From: Halostella limicola
GTDB lineage: Archaea > Halobacteriota > Halobacteria > Halobacteriales > Natronoarchaeaceae
DNA length: 64,000 bases
Assembly (NCBI RefSeq): GCF_003675875.1
Contig: NZ_RCDI01000003.1
Location: 186,001-250,000 of the forward strand
Direction of reading: 5' to 3'
The position numbers and the translations under genes were made by a program. Shown here in pieces: positions 27,271-36,039 of the stretch (positions are counted from its first letter, which is position 1; every line of letters starts with the position of its first letter). The notes beneath the pieces were generated by a model that was not told the DNA's origin, did no database searches, and saw only the letters and a list, made by a program, of their open reading frames with translations.

Positions 27271-28923
27271 CTACTCGTCGTGGTACACCCGCGCTTCCCA
27301 CGGCCGCAGGTCGATCTCCGCGGGGTCGGGGTCCGACACGCCGTAGTTGGCGACGAGGAGTTCGAGCCCCTCCCGGTCGACGCCGTCCGGGAGTTCGAAG
27401 GTGCCGCTGCGCCCGATGAAGTCGATCACGACCAGGATCCGCTCGCCGTCGAGCGAGCGCACGTAGGCGAACACGTCCTCGTTCTCGGCCGCGATCTGGC
27501 TGTAATCCCCGTAGATGATGGCGTCGTGTTCGGCCCGCACGGCGATCAGGTCGCGGTAGTAGTGCCATACTGAGTCGGGGTCGCCGCGCGCGTCGGCGAC
27601 GTTGATCTCGGGGTAATTGGGGTTGACCTTGATCCACGGCTCACCGTCGGTGAAGCCCGCGTTCTCCGCTGCGGTCCACTGGATCGGGGTCCGGGCGTTG
27701 TCTCGCGTCCAGTAGTTGACCTGGTCCGCGATGTCGTCGAACGAGTCGATCCGGCCGGTCTCGAGCGCGGTCTCGATCTCGTCGTGGGTCCAGACGTCGC
27801 GGTGTTCGTCAAGCGAGTCGAACGGGACGTTCGTCATCCCGATCTCGTCGCCCTGATAGAGGAAGGGGGTGCCGCCGAGGGTGAGCAGGAACGTCGCCAG
27901 CGCCTTCGCGGACTCGGTGCGGTACTCGCCGTCGTCGCCGAACCGGGAGACGATGCGGGGCTGGTCGTGGTTGCCGAGGTAGACGCTGTTCCACCCCTCG
28001 CCGAGGCCCGTCTGCCAGCGCGACATGATCCGCTTGAACTCGCGCAGGTCGAACTCGGTGCGCGCCCACGGGTCCTCCGGGTGTTGGTCGACGTGCATAT
28101 GCTCGAACTGGAACACCATGTCGAGGCCGTCCTCCGTGGTGAGCTTCCGGGCGTCCTCGATCGTGACTCGCGGCGTCTCGCCGACCGTCATGACGTCGTA
28201 GTCCGACAGGACCTCCTCGTACATCTCGCGGATGAACTCGTGGGTGGTCTCGTGGGTCGCGAAGTGGTCGACGCCCCAGCGCGGCCCGTTCGGGTCCTCC
28301 GGGATGGGGTCGGGCTTGCCGATCAGGTTGATGACGTCCATCCGGAACCCGTCGATGCCCTTCTCCAGCCACCAGCGCATCATCTCGTGGACGTCCTCGC
28401 GGACGTCGGGGTTGCGCCAGTTCAGGTCCGGCTGCTTCGCGTCGAACAGGTGCAGGTAGTACTCCCCGCGCTCCTCGTCGTAGGCCCACGCGGAGTCGCC
28501 CCACAGCGACTCCCAGTCGTTCGGCGGCTCCTCGCGCCAGTAGTAGTAGTCCTCGTACTTCCCCTCGCGCCGGCGGGAGCGCTCGAACCACTCGTGCTCG
28601 TCGGAGGTGTGGTTGACGACGAGGTCCATGACCAGCCGGATGTCCCGCGCGTGGAGCGCGTCGCGCAGGCGCTCCCAGTCGGCCATCGTGCCGTAATCGT
28701 CGTGGATGGACCGGTAGTCGCGGATGTCGTAGCCGTTGTCCGCGAGCGGCGAGTCGTAGACGGGGGTCAACCAGACCACGTCGACGCCGAGCTCGTCGAG
28801 GTAGTCGACCCTCTCGGTGATCCCCGGCAGGTCCCCGATGCCGTCGCCGTCGCTGTCGTTGAAGCTCTGCGCGTAGAGCTGGTAGACGACCCCCTCCTTC
28901 CACCACTCCCGGTCGACGGCCAT
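27271..28923 (-). CDS. GH13 alpha-glucosidase (oligo-1,6-glucosidase type)
   Basis: 550 residues. GH13 regions: D100-L-V-V-N-H, G-F-R-M-D196-V-I-N (nucleophile Asp196), T-V-G-E249-T (acid/base) and Y-L-G-N-H-D320. The Q-P-D-L-N-W block and the Val after the nucleophile (D-V-I-N) are the marks of oligo-1,6-glucosidase/isomaltase-like members of subfamily GH13_31, where Val favours alpha-1,6 linkages and Thr favours maltose. It hydrolyses short alpha-glucosides to glucose. No signal peptide is seen, so it acts on imported oligosaccharide; a sugar ABC transporter lies far to the right in this window. Confidence 0.88.
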   Translation of the reverse strand: MAVDREWWKEGVVYQLYAQSFNDSDGDGIGDLPGITERVDYLDELGVDVVWLTPVYDSPLADNGYDIRDYRSIHDDYGTMADWERLRDALHARDIRLVMDLVVNHTSDEHEWFERSRRREGKYEDYYYWREEPPNDWESLWGDSAWAYDEERGEYYLHLFDAKQPDLNWRNPDVREDVHEMMRWWLEKGIDGFRMDVINLIGKPDPIPEDPNGPRWGVDHFATHETTHEFIREMYEEVLSDYDVMTVGETPRVTIEDARKLTTEDGLDMVFQFEHMHVDQHPEDPWARTEFDLREFKRIMSRWQTGLGEGWNSVYLGNHDQPRIVSRFGDDGEYRTESAKALATFLLTLGGTPFLYQGDEIGMTNVPFDSLDEHRDVWTHDEIETALETGRIDSFDDIADQVNYWTRDNARTPIQWTAAENAGFTDGEPWIKVNPNYPEINVADARGDPDSVWHYYRDLIAVRAEHDAIIYGDYSQIAAENEDVFAYVRSLDGERILVVIDFIGRSGTFELPDGVDREGLELLVANYGVSDPDPAEIDLRPWEARVYHDE

Positions 28924-29006
28924 GGCACTCCCCTACGCCGTCGATCGGGTTATCGTTGGGGGTCGTCAGGGTCGGACGCGGCGAATCCGGGGGATCGGTC
29001 GCGCCC

Positions 29007-29957
29007 TCAGATCACGCGGTTCTCCAGGTCCTCGCCCGCGGCGTGGCGCTCGGCGTTGCCGGCGACCACGTCGGCCAACCGCTCGTAGTACTCGGGGGTG
29101 TGGCCGGCGTTGTGCGGGGTGATCTGGACGTTGCCCAGGTTCCACAGGTCGTGGTCCTCCGGGAGCGGTTCGGGGTCGGTGACGTCGAGCGACGCGCCGC
29201 GGATCCAGTTGCTCCGCAGGGCCGTCACCAGCGCGTCGGTGTCGACGACCGGCCCGCGGGCGACGTTGACGAGGACGGCGTTCGGCGGGAGCGTGACGAA
29301 CTCCTCGCGGCCGACCAGCCCCCGCGTCTCGTCGGTCAGCGGGCAGGCGAGCACGAGGTAGTCGGTGCGGGCCGCGACCTCGCCGAGGTCGTCGAAGCCG
29401 ACCACCTCGTCGGTCGGGCCGCCCTTCTCGGGGCTGTAGCGGACGCCGACCGTGTCGACGCCGAACGGCTCCAGCCGGTCGACGACGGACCGACCGATCG
29501 CGCCCATCCCGACGACCGTGACGGTGCTCCCCTGAAGCTCGTGCGCCTGGTAATGGCGCCACTCGCTGCGGCGCTGGCGGCGCCACCCCTCGTGGAACCG
29601 CCGGGCGAACGAGAGGACGGCGCCGAGGACGTGCTCGCCGATGTTCGGGCCGTGGACGCCCGAGGCGTTCGTCACGGCGACGCCGCGCTCCTCCAGCGCG
29701 TCGAGCGGCAGGTGGCCCGTCCCGGCGTAGGCGCAGGCGAACACCTCCAGCGCGTCGGCCCGCGCCAGCAGGTCCTCGTCGAGTTCCATCCCGGTGACGT
29801 ACCGCGCGTCGCCGATCAGGTCCCGCTCCTCGTCGGGGGTGCGCGCGAGCGTCACGGTGGCGTCGGGGAGCCGCTCCCGGAGCGCGTCGGCGTACTGTTC
29901 GATCGGCGTGCCGTGGGTGCCCTTGCGCAGGACGAGCACTGCCGGTGCGTCGCTCAT
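29007..29957 (-). CDS. D-2-hydroxyacid dehydrogenase family protein
   Basis: 316 residues. The nucleotide-binding motif G-M-G-A-I-G-R-S is at about residues 150-157; catalytic Arg in V-N-V-A-R-G-P and catalytic His in T-P-H-N-A-G-H follow in the usual order, with D-P-E-P-L-P carrying the acidic partner. The family reduces 2-keto acids or oxidises D-2-hydroxy acids with NAD(P)H. The substrate (glyoxylate, hydroxypyruvate, phosphoglycerate or other) cannot be fixed; at 316 residues there is no ACT domain, which argues against a serine-pathway SerA with feedback control. It reads away from the GH13 gene, about 80 bases upstream of it. Confidence 0.87.
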   Translation of the reverse strand: MSDAPAVLVLRKGTHGTPIEQYADALRERLPDATVTLARTPDEERDLIGDARYVTGMELDEDLLARADALEVFACAYAGTGHLPLDALEERGVAVTNASGVHGPNIGEHVLGAVLSFARRFHEGWRRQRRSEWRHYQAHELQGSTVTVVGMGAIGRSVVDRLEPFGVDTVGVRYSPEKGGPTDEVVGFDDLGEVAARTDYLVLACPLTDETRGLVGREEFVTLPPNAVLVNVARGPVVDTDALVTALRSNWIRGASLDVTDPEPLPEDHDLWNLGNVQITPHNAGHTPEYYERLADVVAGNAERHAAGEDLENRVI

Positions 29958-30049
29958 GGTCGAACCTCCTCGGGCGGCCGGTTAAATCGGTCGCGACGGG
30001 CAATCGCCGCTGGTTCTTCTCACCCCCCGTCCGGCCCCGTACGGTCCGA

Positions 30050-31939
30050 TCACTCCCCTCGCGACGCCGGATCGGTCAGGACCGACTCGAACACCTTCCG
30101 CTGGGCGTTGCGGAGATGCTGGTGGAACGTGGCCGGCGCCACGTCGAGCGACGCAGCGACGTCCTCGCCGGCGCTCTCGCGGGGCCACTCGAAGAGCCCG
30201 GAGAACAGCGCGGCTTCGAGCGCGCTCCGCTGTCGTTCGGTCAGGTCCTCGTGGACGGTCTCGCCCGCCCGTATCCGAGCGTCGTCGGACGCCCGCACCT
30301 GCCGCCGGGAGAGCATCTCGGCCCCGGGATAGGTCTCCCGCACCGTGTCGATGACCCGCCGAACGTCGACGCTGTGGGGCAGCCGGAGCGAGAGGTGATA
30401 GTCGCTGCCCGCGAAGGTCGCCCGCTCGACGTAGCCGCCCTGGGCGGCGACAGCCGTCAGCACGGGCGGATCCGTGAGGCGGAGTTCGAAGCGGGTTTCG
30501 TCACCCTCGTCCGAGTCGACCAGCGTCACATCCTCCCAGTGGGGGAGTTCGGCGCCGACGGCCTCCAGCGTCTCGACGGCGTCGGCGGCCGCGGTTCCGA
30601 ACACCAGGAAGTCGTCGTCGCCCAGCGGCACCGTCCTGTCGAGGTCGATCGCTCCCGCCGCGCGCACGTCGGCGTCGAGGCGGTCGAACACGTCCTCGAC
30701 GCGGAACTCGACCTCGACGAGTTCGTCGCTCATCAGCGCCCGCTTGCGCTCGCCCGCGGCGATGGCGTGCCCGACGACCTCGCCGAGTTGGCTCACCACC
30801 TCGCACTCCGCCTCGTCGAAGGCGTCGCCGCGGTCGACGTACAGGCCGAGGACGCCGTACAGCGTTCCCTCGTTGACGATGGGGATCGCGGCGGACGCTC
30901 GGAAGCCGTACTCTCGGGCCTTCTCGCGCCACGGCTCGAACGACTCGTCCTCGAACGCGTTCCTGACGACCTGTACCTCCTGCGTCCGGACCGCCTTCCC
31001 CGTCGGGCCGCGTCCCGCCGGGTCGTCCGGGTCCGCGGAGAGCGTTACCTCGTCGGTGTACCCGCGGGTCGCCGCCTCCGCCCGTATCGTCACCGCGTCC
31101 GTCCGGGGGTCGACCTCGGCGATCCACGCGAACTCGTAGGTGTCCGCGGCAGCGAGCGATTCACAGACCGTCCGCTCGATCCCCTCCCGCGTCGACTGGT
31201 CCACGATCGCCTCGTTGATCCGCCTGACGACCGCGTTCAGGTCGTTCAGCACGGCCAGGCGCTCGCGCTGGCGTTCGAGTTCGCGCTCGCGCTCCCGCCG
31301 CTCGGTGACGTCCCGCCCGATCCCCGCGAGGACGGTGTCGCCGGTAGGGTCGTCGAACCGCGTGGCGGCGAACTCGTACGGGATGCGCTCGCCGGCGCTC
31401 GTCACCATGTCCGCCTCGACGCGGACGCTTCCCGTCTCGAACCCCTCGGCGATGGCCGAGGCGATCCGCTCCCGGTCGTCGCCCTCGAAGAACGCCGTCG
31501 CCGGCATCGACTCGATCTCGTGGTCGTCGTAGCCCGCCACGTCGACGGTGGAGCGGTTCCACCACTTGAGCGCCCCCGAATCGTCGATCACGTACAGCAG
31601 GTCGTCGACGGCGTCGATGAGGGCTTCCGGGTACCGAACGGGGTCCGTCTCGCCGCGCGGTTCGAACGGCGGACCGTCGTCGTTCGGCCGTGCGTCGTCC
31701 GGCCGCGCGTCGTCGCGTGGCTCGGCGTCCCGGTGCAGCCACCACACCCGCCCGCGCGCGCCGACCTTCTTCGATTCGATCTCGTCGCGTTCGGCGAGCC
31801 GTTCGAGTCGGTTGTACGCCGTGCGTCGAGAACAGTCGAGCGCGTCCGCGACCTCGCTCGTCGTCAGCGGTTCGCCTCCCGCGGCCGCGACCGCGCCGAG
31901 CGCCTCCTCCGCCGACTCCCGACCGTCATCCGGGGTCAT
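30050..31939 (-). CDS. Bacterio-opsin-activator-type regulator with HTH, PAS, GAF and HTH_10 domains
   Basis: 629 residues from ATG 31939 (M-T-P-D-D-G-R); the open frame extends to 32068 without family-like sequence. An N-terminal winged helix (L-T-T-S-E-V-A-D-A-L-D-C-S-R-R-T-A-Y-N-R-L) covers about 25-65, a PAS domain about 105-220 (D-D-L-L-Y-V-I-D-D-S-G), a short coiled coil about 220-245, and a Bat-type GAF domain about 250-405 (G-P-T-G-K-A-V, F-E-P-W-R). The C-terminal HTH_10 begins at L-T-E-R-Q-R-S-A-L-E-A-A and ends with F-H-Q-H-L-R-N-A-Q-R-K. Two DNA-binding modules at opposite ends are unusual. Ligand and target are unknown. It diverges from a small HTH gene. Confidence 0.85.
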   Translation of the reverse strand: MTPDDGRESAEEALGAVAAAGGEPLTTSEVADALDCSRRTAYNRLERLAERDEIESKKVGARGRVWWLHRDAEPRDDARPDDARPNDDGPPFEPRGETDPVRYPEALIDAVDDLLYVIDDSGALKWWNRSTVDVAGYDDHEIESMPATAFFEGDDRERIASAIAEGFETGSVRVEADMVTSAGERIPYEFAATRFDDPTGDTVLAGIGRDVTERRERERELERQRERLAVLNDLNAVVRRINEAIVDQSTREGIERTVCESLAAADTYEFAWIAEVDPRTDAVTIRAEAATRGYTDEVTLSADPDDPAGRGPTGKAVRTQEVQVVRNAFEDESFEPWREKAREYGFRASAAIPIVNEGTLYGVLGLYVDRGDAFDEAECEVVSQLGEVVGHAIAAGERKRALMSDELVEVEFRVEDVFDRLDADVRAAGAIDLDRTVPLGDDDFLVFGTAAADAVETLEAVGAELPHWEDVTLVDSDEGDETRFELRLTDPPVLTAVAAQGGYVERATFAGSDYHLSLRLPHSVDVRRVIDTVRETYPGAEMLSRRQVRASDDARIRAGETVHEDLTERQRSALEAALFSGLFEWPRESAGEDVAASLDVAPATFHQHLRNAQRKVFESVLTDPASRGE

Positions 31940-31962
31940 GGGGGACGCAACGGACTCGCGCT

Positions 31963-31984
31963 TGTAAGGGTTCCGTTGACGGAA
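31963..31984 (-). promoter_or_regulatory. Promoter and dyad upstream of the Bat-type regulator gene
   Basis: On the minus strand a box-A-like CCCTTACAAG (31961-31970) lies about 25 bases before the ATG at 31939. Directly upstream of it is the inverted repeat TTCCGT-TG-ACGGAA (31971-31984), where a regulator could contact the BRE region. Function is inferred from position only. Confidence 0.4.
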
Positions 31985-32078
31985 GTCGCCCCTGTGAGAC
32001 GGCGTCGCAGACACCAACCTATCATCGGACGGTTTCTTTCGATCCGCTCCGCCGCTCCGGAGACCCAAATCACGTTGG

Positions 32079-32103
32079 GATATATCTTAACCCCTGCAGG
32101 GGT
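32079..32103 (+). promoter_or_regulatory. TATA box with 14-bp palindromic candidate operator
   Basis: A TATA box GATATATCTT (32079-32088) is followed without gap by the perfect palindrome ACCCCTGCAGGGGT (32090-32103), which lies between the TATA box and the predicted transcription start about 18 bases before the ATG at 32122. That is the standard place for an archaeal repressor to block polymerase. The gene it controls encodes a small HTH protein, so autoregulation is plausible. Confidence 0.55.
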
Positions 32104-32121
32104 CTTCCTACGGTAACGACA

Positions 32122-32463
32122 ATGAGCAGCCAGCCCGATTTCGCCGTCGTCCGCGGTCCCGAGTTCGAGAACGAATCGTCGGTCGACCCCTACGACGTGC
32201 TCGCCGACGAGCGCCGTCGCGCGGCGCTCTCGGAACTGTCCGACCGCGACGGCCCCGCGAGCCTGACCGAACTCGCTCACGCCGTCGCCGACCGGACCGA
32301 GGAAGGGGCCGCCTCCTCGCCCGGCGAGCCGGACGCCGTCGACCGGATCCGGATCTCGCTGCACCACCAGCACCTGCCGATGCTGGCCGACGCCGAACTG
32401 ATCGCCTACGACGTCGACCGGAAGGTCGTCTACCCGACCGACCTCCCCGAGACGCTCGAATAG
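32122..32463 (+). CDS. Small winged-helix protein (DUF7344-type haloarchaeal HTH)
   Basis: 113 residues from ATG 32122. The pattern D-P-Y-D-V-L-A-D-E-R-R-R-A-A-L-S-E-L followed by L-T-E-L-A-H-A-V-A and R-I-S-L-H-H-Q-H-L-P-M-L-A-D-A-E-L-I-A-Y-D is that of the haloarchaeal one-domain regulators, formerly called ArsR-like. A C-terminal wing (V-D-R-K-V-V-Y-P-T) closes the fold. No ligand domain is present. It has a strong TATA box and a 14-bp palindrome in its promoter, and diverges from the large Bat-type regulator, which suggests it may control itself and its neighbour. Confidence 0.85.
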   Translation: MSSQPDFAVVRGPEFENESSVDPYDVLADERRRAALSELSDRDGPASLTELAHAVADRTEEGAASSPGEPDAVDRIRISLHHQHLPMLADAELIAYDVDRKVVYPTDLPETLE

Positions 32464-32486
32464 CGCCCGTCGTCCCCGACGAGCGC

Positions 32487-33275
32487 TCAGCGGCCCTCGA
32501 ACTGCGGATCTTCCTTCTCGAAAAACGCCGCGTGACCGCGAGCGTAGTCCCCGGTGCTCGCCAGCGACGAGATGCTGTCCGTCTCGGCGGCGAGCTGTGC
32601 GGGGAGTTCCCGCGAGTAGCTCCTGTTGAGCAGGCGCTTCGTCGCGCCGTAGGCCCGCGTCGGACCGTCGGCGAGCGTCGCCGCCAGTTCCGCGAGCCGG
32701 TCGTCGAAGTCGCCGGCCGGGACGACCTCGGTCGCGAGGCCCATCGAGACGGCCTCCTCGGGAGGGATCGGCTCGTCGAGCAGGGCGATCTCTCGCGCCC
32801 GGCGGTGCCCCACGAGCCGCGGCAGGAAGTACGTCGACCCGCCGTCCCCGGAGAGCGCGATCTCGGGATAGGCGAACTCGAAGCGCGCCTCGTCGGCGAC
32901 CAGCACCAGATCGGCCGCGAGCGCGAGGCCGAACCCGCCGCCGGCGGCGACGCCGTTCACCCCCGTCACCGTGGGCATCGGCGCGGCGGCGAGGTTCCGG
33001 ACCGCGCCGTGGAGACGCGACGCCAGCCCCCGGAGGCGGCGGCCGTCCGAGGCGTCCCCCTCCAGCGTCGAGAGGTCGGCCCCGGTGTTGAACGCCGTCC
33101 CCTCGCCCGTGAGGACGAGACACCGCACGTCGTCGTCCTCGACGAGGTCCGCCGTGGCGTCGCGGAGCTCCGCGGCCATCTCCCGGTTCAGAGCGTTGTG
33201 GTGGTCGGGCCGGTCCATGACGATCCGTCCGACGCCGTCGACGCGCTCGACGGTGACGTGGTCGTGATCGGACAT
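32487..33275 (-). CDS. Enoyl-CoA hydratase/isomerase family protein
   Basis: 262 residues from ATG 33275 (M-S-D-H-D-H-V). The crotonase oxyanion-hole segments are F-N-T-G-A-D-L-S (about residues 62-69) and G-V-N-G-V-A-A-G-G-G-F-G (about 105-116). At the usual first catalytic Glu (Glu144-type position) the sequence reads P-E-I-A-L-S-G-D-G-G-S-T-Y, and the second catalytic Glu position of classical hydratases is Asp here, so hydration of a standard enoyl-CoA is not assured; isomerase or 1,4-dihydroxynaphthoyl-type activities are possible. It likely serves fatty-acid or branched-chain oxidation. It converges on the HTH gene with a 23-base gap. Confidence 0.85.
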   Translation of the reverse strand: MSDHDHVTVERVDGVGRIVMDRPDHHNALNREMAAELRDATADLVEDDDVRCLVLTGEGTAFNTGADLSTLEGDASDGRRLRGLASRLHGAVRNLAAAPMPTVTGVNGVAAGGGFGLALAADLVLVADEARFEFAYPEIALSGDGGSTYFLPRLVGHRRAREIALLDEPIPPEEAVSMGLATEVVPAGDFDDRLAELAATLADGPTRAYGATKRLLNRSYSRELPAQLAAETDSISSLASTGDYARGHAAFFEKEDPQFEGR

Positions 33276-33439
33276 GCGCGATCCTGCGCCGCCGACCGAC
33301 AAAAGTCCCGGCGTCGGACGCCCGCCGACGCGGCGAACGGAGGAGGGGAAAGCAGTGAGTCAGCCCGGGAACCGATGCGAGCGGACGAACGCGGCGGAGT
33401 CAGGGGAATTTAATACCGGGCAACCAGTCGGGTGGGCGT

Positions 33440-34813
33440 ATGGAACGGACAGACGTTGCCGTCGTGGGCGGTGGCCCGGCCGGCACCGCGGCGGCGTTTC
33501 AGGCGGCGCGACACGGCGCGGACGCCGTCGTCTTCGAAAAGGGCGTCCGACGGGAGGACCGCGAGGAACTCGGGCCGGACTCGACGGACGCCGCGGGCAT
33601 GCTGGACTACTGGGTCGACATCATGGACGTCGACCACGAGACCATCCCCGACGACGTGATCCTGCGGGAGCTGGACGACGTCGACTTCCTCGGGCCGACC
33701 GAGTCGTGCACGCTCGACAGCACCGGCATCGAGTCCTCGTACCCCGGCTTCGGCTTCACCTTCCACCGCGCCCGGATGGACGACTGGTGGCGCGAGCGGG
33801 CCGAAGAAGCCGGCGCGGAGTACCGCGTCGGCACCAGCGTCAAGCGCGTCGAGACGGACCTCTCCGGGACCCCGACCCACCGCGTCGCGCTCGCCGACGG
33901 GACGGAGTTCGAGGCGGAGTACCTGGTGCTCGCCGACGGCCCGCAGCGGACCGTCACCGGTCGCGTGCTGGACCAGTTCACCCCCGAGGACCGGCGGATC
34001 GCGGACGTGCTCGAATCGACCGAGGCGAACCACATCGCCTACCAGGAGTACCGTGAGTTCCCCGAGGAGGTCTTCGACGACGACACGCTGAAGTTCTGGT
34101 GGGGCGTGATGCCCGGCGAGACGGCGTACCCGTGGGTGTTCCCCAACGACGGCACGGTCGCCCGCGTGGGCCTGACGATGCCGATCGGGATGACGCTCGA
34201 CGACGTGGCGAACCCCGAGAAGTACGACCTGCTGCGCCCCGAGGACGACGAACTCCCCCGGGCCGGCGAGTACGTCCGCCGCCTGCTCGAACGCGAGTAC
34301 GGCGACGAGTACGACGTCGAGACGGACTTCCCCCTCGTCGAGGACCGCGGGAAGTCCGGCGGCACGGAGACGTACCCCATCTCCTCGACCCGCCCCATCG
34401 ACTCGCCGACGGCGGCCAACGTCGCCGTCGCCGGCGGCGCGATGGGCACCACCTCGGCGTTCCACGAGGGCGGCTACCACGTCGCCATCCGCTCGGGGAA
34501 GATCGCCGGGGAGCTCGCCGCGACCGACTCGCTCGACCGGTACAACGACGCCTGGAAGGCGGCCATCGGCGACGAGATCCTGCGGAACGTCTCCTTCGCC
34601 GACATCGTCGCCGACTACGGGCCCGCGGACTGGGACCGCGCGTTCGGGATGGTCGACGACATGCTCGCCGCCAGCGACGAGGGGAGCCTGCTCAAGTCCG
34701 GGTTCCGGAGCGGGCTCCGCGGCGCGAAGCTCTTCGCGACGTACAAGAAGACGAAGCGGAAGTACCGCGACGGGAAGTACGTCCAGTTCGAGGAGTCGGA
34801 GTACACGGTCTGA
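33440..34813 (+). CDS. FAD-dependent geranylgeranyl-reductase-family oxidoreductase
   Basis: 457 residues. The N-terminal D-V-A-V-V-G-G-G-P-A-G-T-A-A-A (residues 5-19) is the FAD Rossmann motif, with a V-L-A-D-G-P-Q-R segment at about 160 and the second FAD contact V-A-V-A-G-G-A-M-G (about 332-340). A G-E-T-A-Y-P-W-V-F-P block (about 228-237) matches the PxxYxWxFP motif of geranylgeranyl reductases, which saturate isoprenoid chains of archaeal lipids or quinones. Length fits. Whether it acts on lipids, menaquinone tails or another isoprenoid is not visible. A TATA-like AATTTAATAC lies at 33408-33417, 25 bases before the ATG. Confidence 0.85.
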   Translation: MERTDVAVVGGGPAGTAAAFQAARHGADAVVFEKGVRREDREELGPDSTDAAGMLDYWVDIMDVDHETIPDDVILRELDDVDFLGPTESCTLDSTGIESSYPGFGFTFHRARMDDWWRERAEEAGAEYRVGTSVKRVETDLSGTPTHRVALADGTEFEAEYLVLADGPQRTVTGRVLDQFTPEDRRIADVLESTEANHIAYQEYREFPEEVFDDDTLKFWWGVMPGETAYPWVFPNDGTVARVGLTMPIGMTLDDVANPEKYDLLRPEDDELPRAGEYVRRLLEREYGDEYDVETDFPLVEDRGKSGGTETYPISSTRPIDSPTAANVAVAGGAMGTTSAFHEGGYHVAIRSGKIAGELAATDSLDRYNDAWKAAIGDEILRNVSFADIVADYGPADWDRAFGMVDDMLAASDEGSLLKSGFRSGLRGAKLFATYKKTKRKYRDGKYVQFEESEYTV

Positions 34814-35128
34814 TCCACCGCGGGCGTCCGAAAGCGGTTAACCCGTTCGCCGCCAACTCCCTCACGCGCGCCACAAGTCCCCGCCCGAGCAGTCCCGTCA
34901 GGGAGCGATGAGAGCGCGGAGAACCCAGGCGCGCGATACACTCGGCGTCGCGAGCGCGCGACGCTGGCCCGGCACGAGGGTTTCCCGGCGGACTCGGCAC
35001 GCAGCCAGGGATGACGTCGGTCGTTAGTGTTCCGGGCCCACATTTCACACCCCAGAGCGACGCTTCGCGGAACCGCTGCTTGCGTGTCGATGACACACCC
35101 TTTTGTTCGTTACCCCCGATCACTTCCT
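34814..35128. other. Gene-free 315-base spacer with possible structured RNA
   Basis: No coding frame here looks real. The middle contains GCGTCGCG (34945-34952) and CGCGACGC (34957-34964) as a perfect 8-bp stem with an AGCG loop, with an outer pairing of CTCG (34941-34944) to CGAG (34975-34978) and a looser one of GAACC (34921-34925) to GGTTT (34979-34983). In such GC-rich DNA this could be chance. An AT-richer stretch just before the aldo/keto reductase (CCCTTTTGTTCGTT, about 35099-35112) is the likely promoter of that gene. Confidence 0.4.
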
Positions 35129-36013
35129 ATGGAAACGCGCGAACTCGGCGACACCGGGCACGAGAGCACCGTGATGACGTTCGGGGCCATCGCGCTGAAC
35201 TGGCTGGAGCAGGAGGGCGCGAACCAGATGGTCGAACTGCTGCTCGACCGCGGCGTCAACCACTTCGACGTCGCGCCGACGTACGGCGACGCGGAGCTGA
35301 AGCTCGGGCCGAAACTCCGCCAGCACCGCGAGGAGATATTCCTCGGCTGCAAGACCCAGGAGCGGGAGTACGAGGGGGCGCGGCGGAAGCTCGAACGGTC
35401 GCTCGACCGCCTCGGCGTCGACAGCATCGACCTCTACCAGGTCCACGGGCTGGAGTACGAGGAGGAACTGGAGACGATCACGGGTGACGGCGGTGCGCTC
35501 GAAGCCTTCCGCGACGCCCGGGAGGAGGGGCTGATCGACCACATCGGCCTCACGAGTCACGGGACTCCCCGGCTCATCCTCGACGCGATCGACCGTATCG
35601 ACGACCTCGAATCGCTGATGTTCCCGATGAACCCGGTCGTCGCCGGCAAGGACGGCGACGAGTACGACTACGAGGCGGTGTACGAGCGCGCCGAGGCCGA
35701 GGGCATCGGCACGCTCGGCATCAAGGCGTTCGCGAAGGGGCCGTGGCCGTCGACGGACGACCTGCCGGAGGCGGACCGGCCGTACGCGAACTGGTACGAG
35801 CCGGTCGACCGCCCCGACGAGGTCCGCGAGCGGTTCGACTTCGCCGCCGCGCAGGGGCTGACGAGCGTCGTCAGTCCGGGGGACCCGAAGCTCGTCGCGA
35901 TGGTCCTCGACGCCGCCGCCCGCTACGACGGGATGGACGAGGCGGCCCAGCGCTCGCTGATCGAACGGCTGCGCCACGACGACAGTCCCGTTCCCGAACA
36001 GTTACATCACTGA
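35129..36013 (+). CDS. Aldo/keto reductase
   Basis: 294 residues from ATG 35129 (M-E-T-R-E-L-G-D-T-G); an open extension upstream to 35027 runs through the probable promoter and is rejected. The catalytic tetrad is visible: Asp and Tyr in F-D-V-A-P-T-Y-G-D (about 47-55), Lys in L-G-C-K-T-Q (about 77) and His in Y-Q-V-H-G (about 110). It reduces aldehydes or ketones with NADPH; the substrate is unknown. The protein is one of two aldo/keto reductases in this window and they are not close copies. The next gene, a methyltransferase, starts 26 bases after it. Confidence 0.88.
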   Translation: METRELGDTGHESTVMTFGAIALNWLEQEGANQMVELLLDRGVNHFDVAPTYGDAELKLGPKLRQHREEIFLGCKTQEREYEGARRKLERSLDRLGVDSIDLYQVHGLEYEEELETITGDGGALEAFRDAREEGLIDHIGLTSHGTPRLILDAIDRIDDLESLMFPMNPVVAGKDGDEYDYEAVYERAEAEGIGTLGIKAFAKGPWPSTDDLPEADRPYANWYEPVDRPDEVRERFDFAAAQGLTSVVSPGDPKLVAMVLDAAARYDGMDEAAQRSLIERLRHDDSPVPEQLHH

Positions 36014-36039
36014 GCCGAGAAGCGGCGACCGATCTGACC

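Noticed and set aside
35027-35128. Upstream extension of the aldo/keto reductase
   Set aside because: The added residues lack family similarity and the AT-richer stretch there looks like the promoter.
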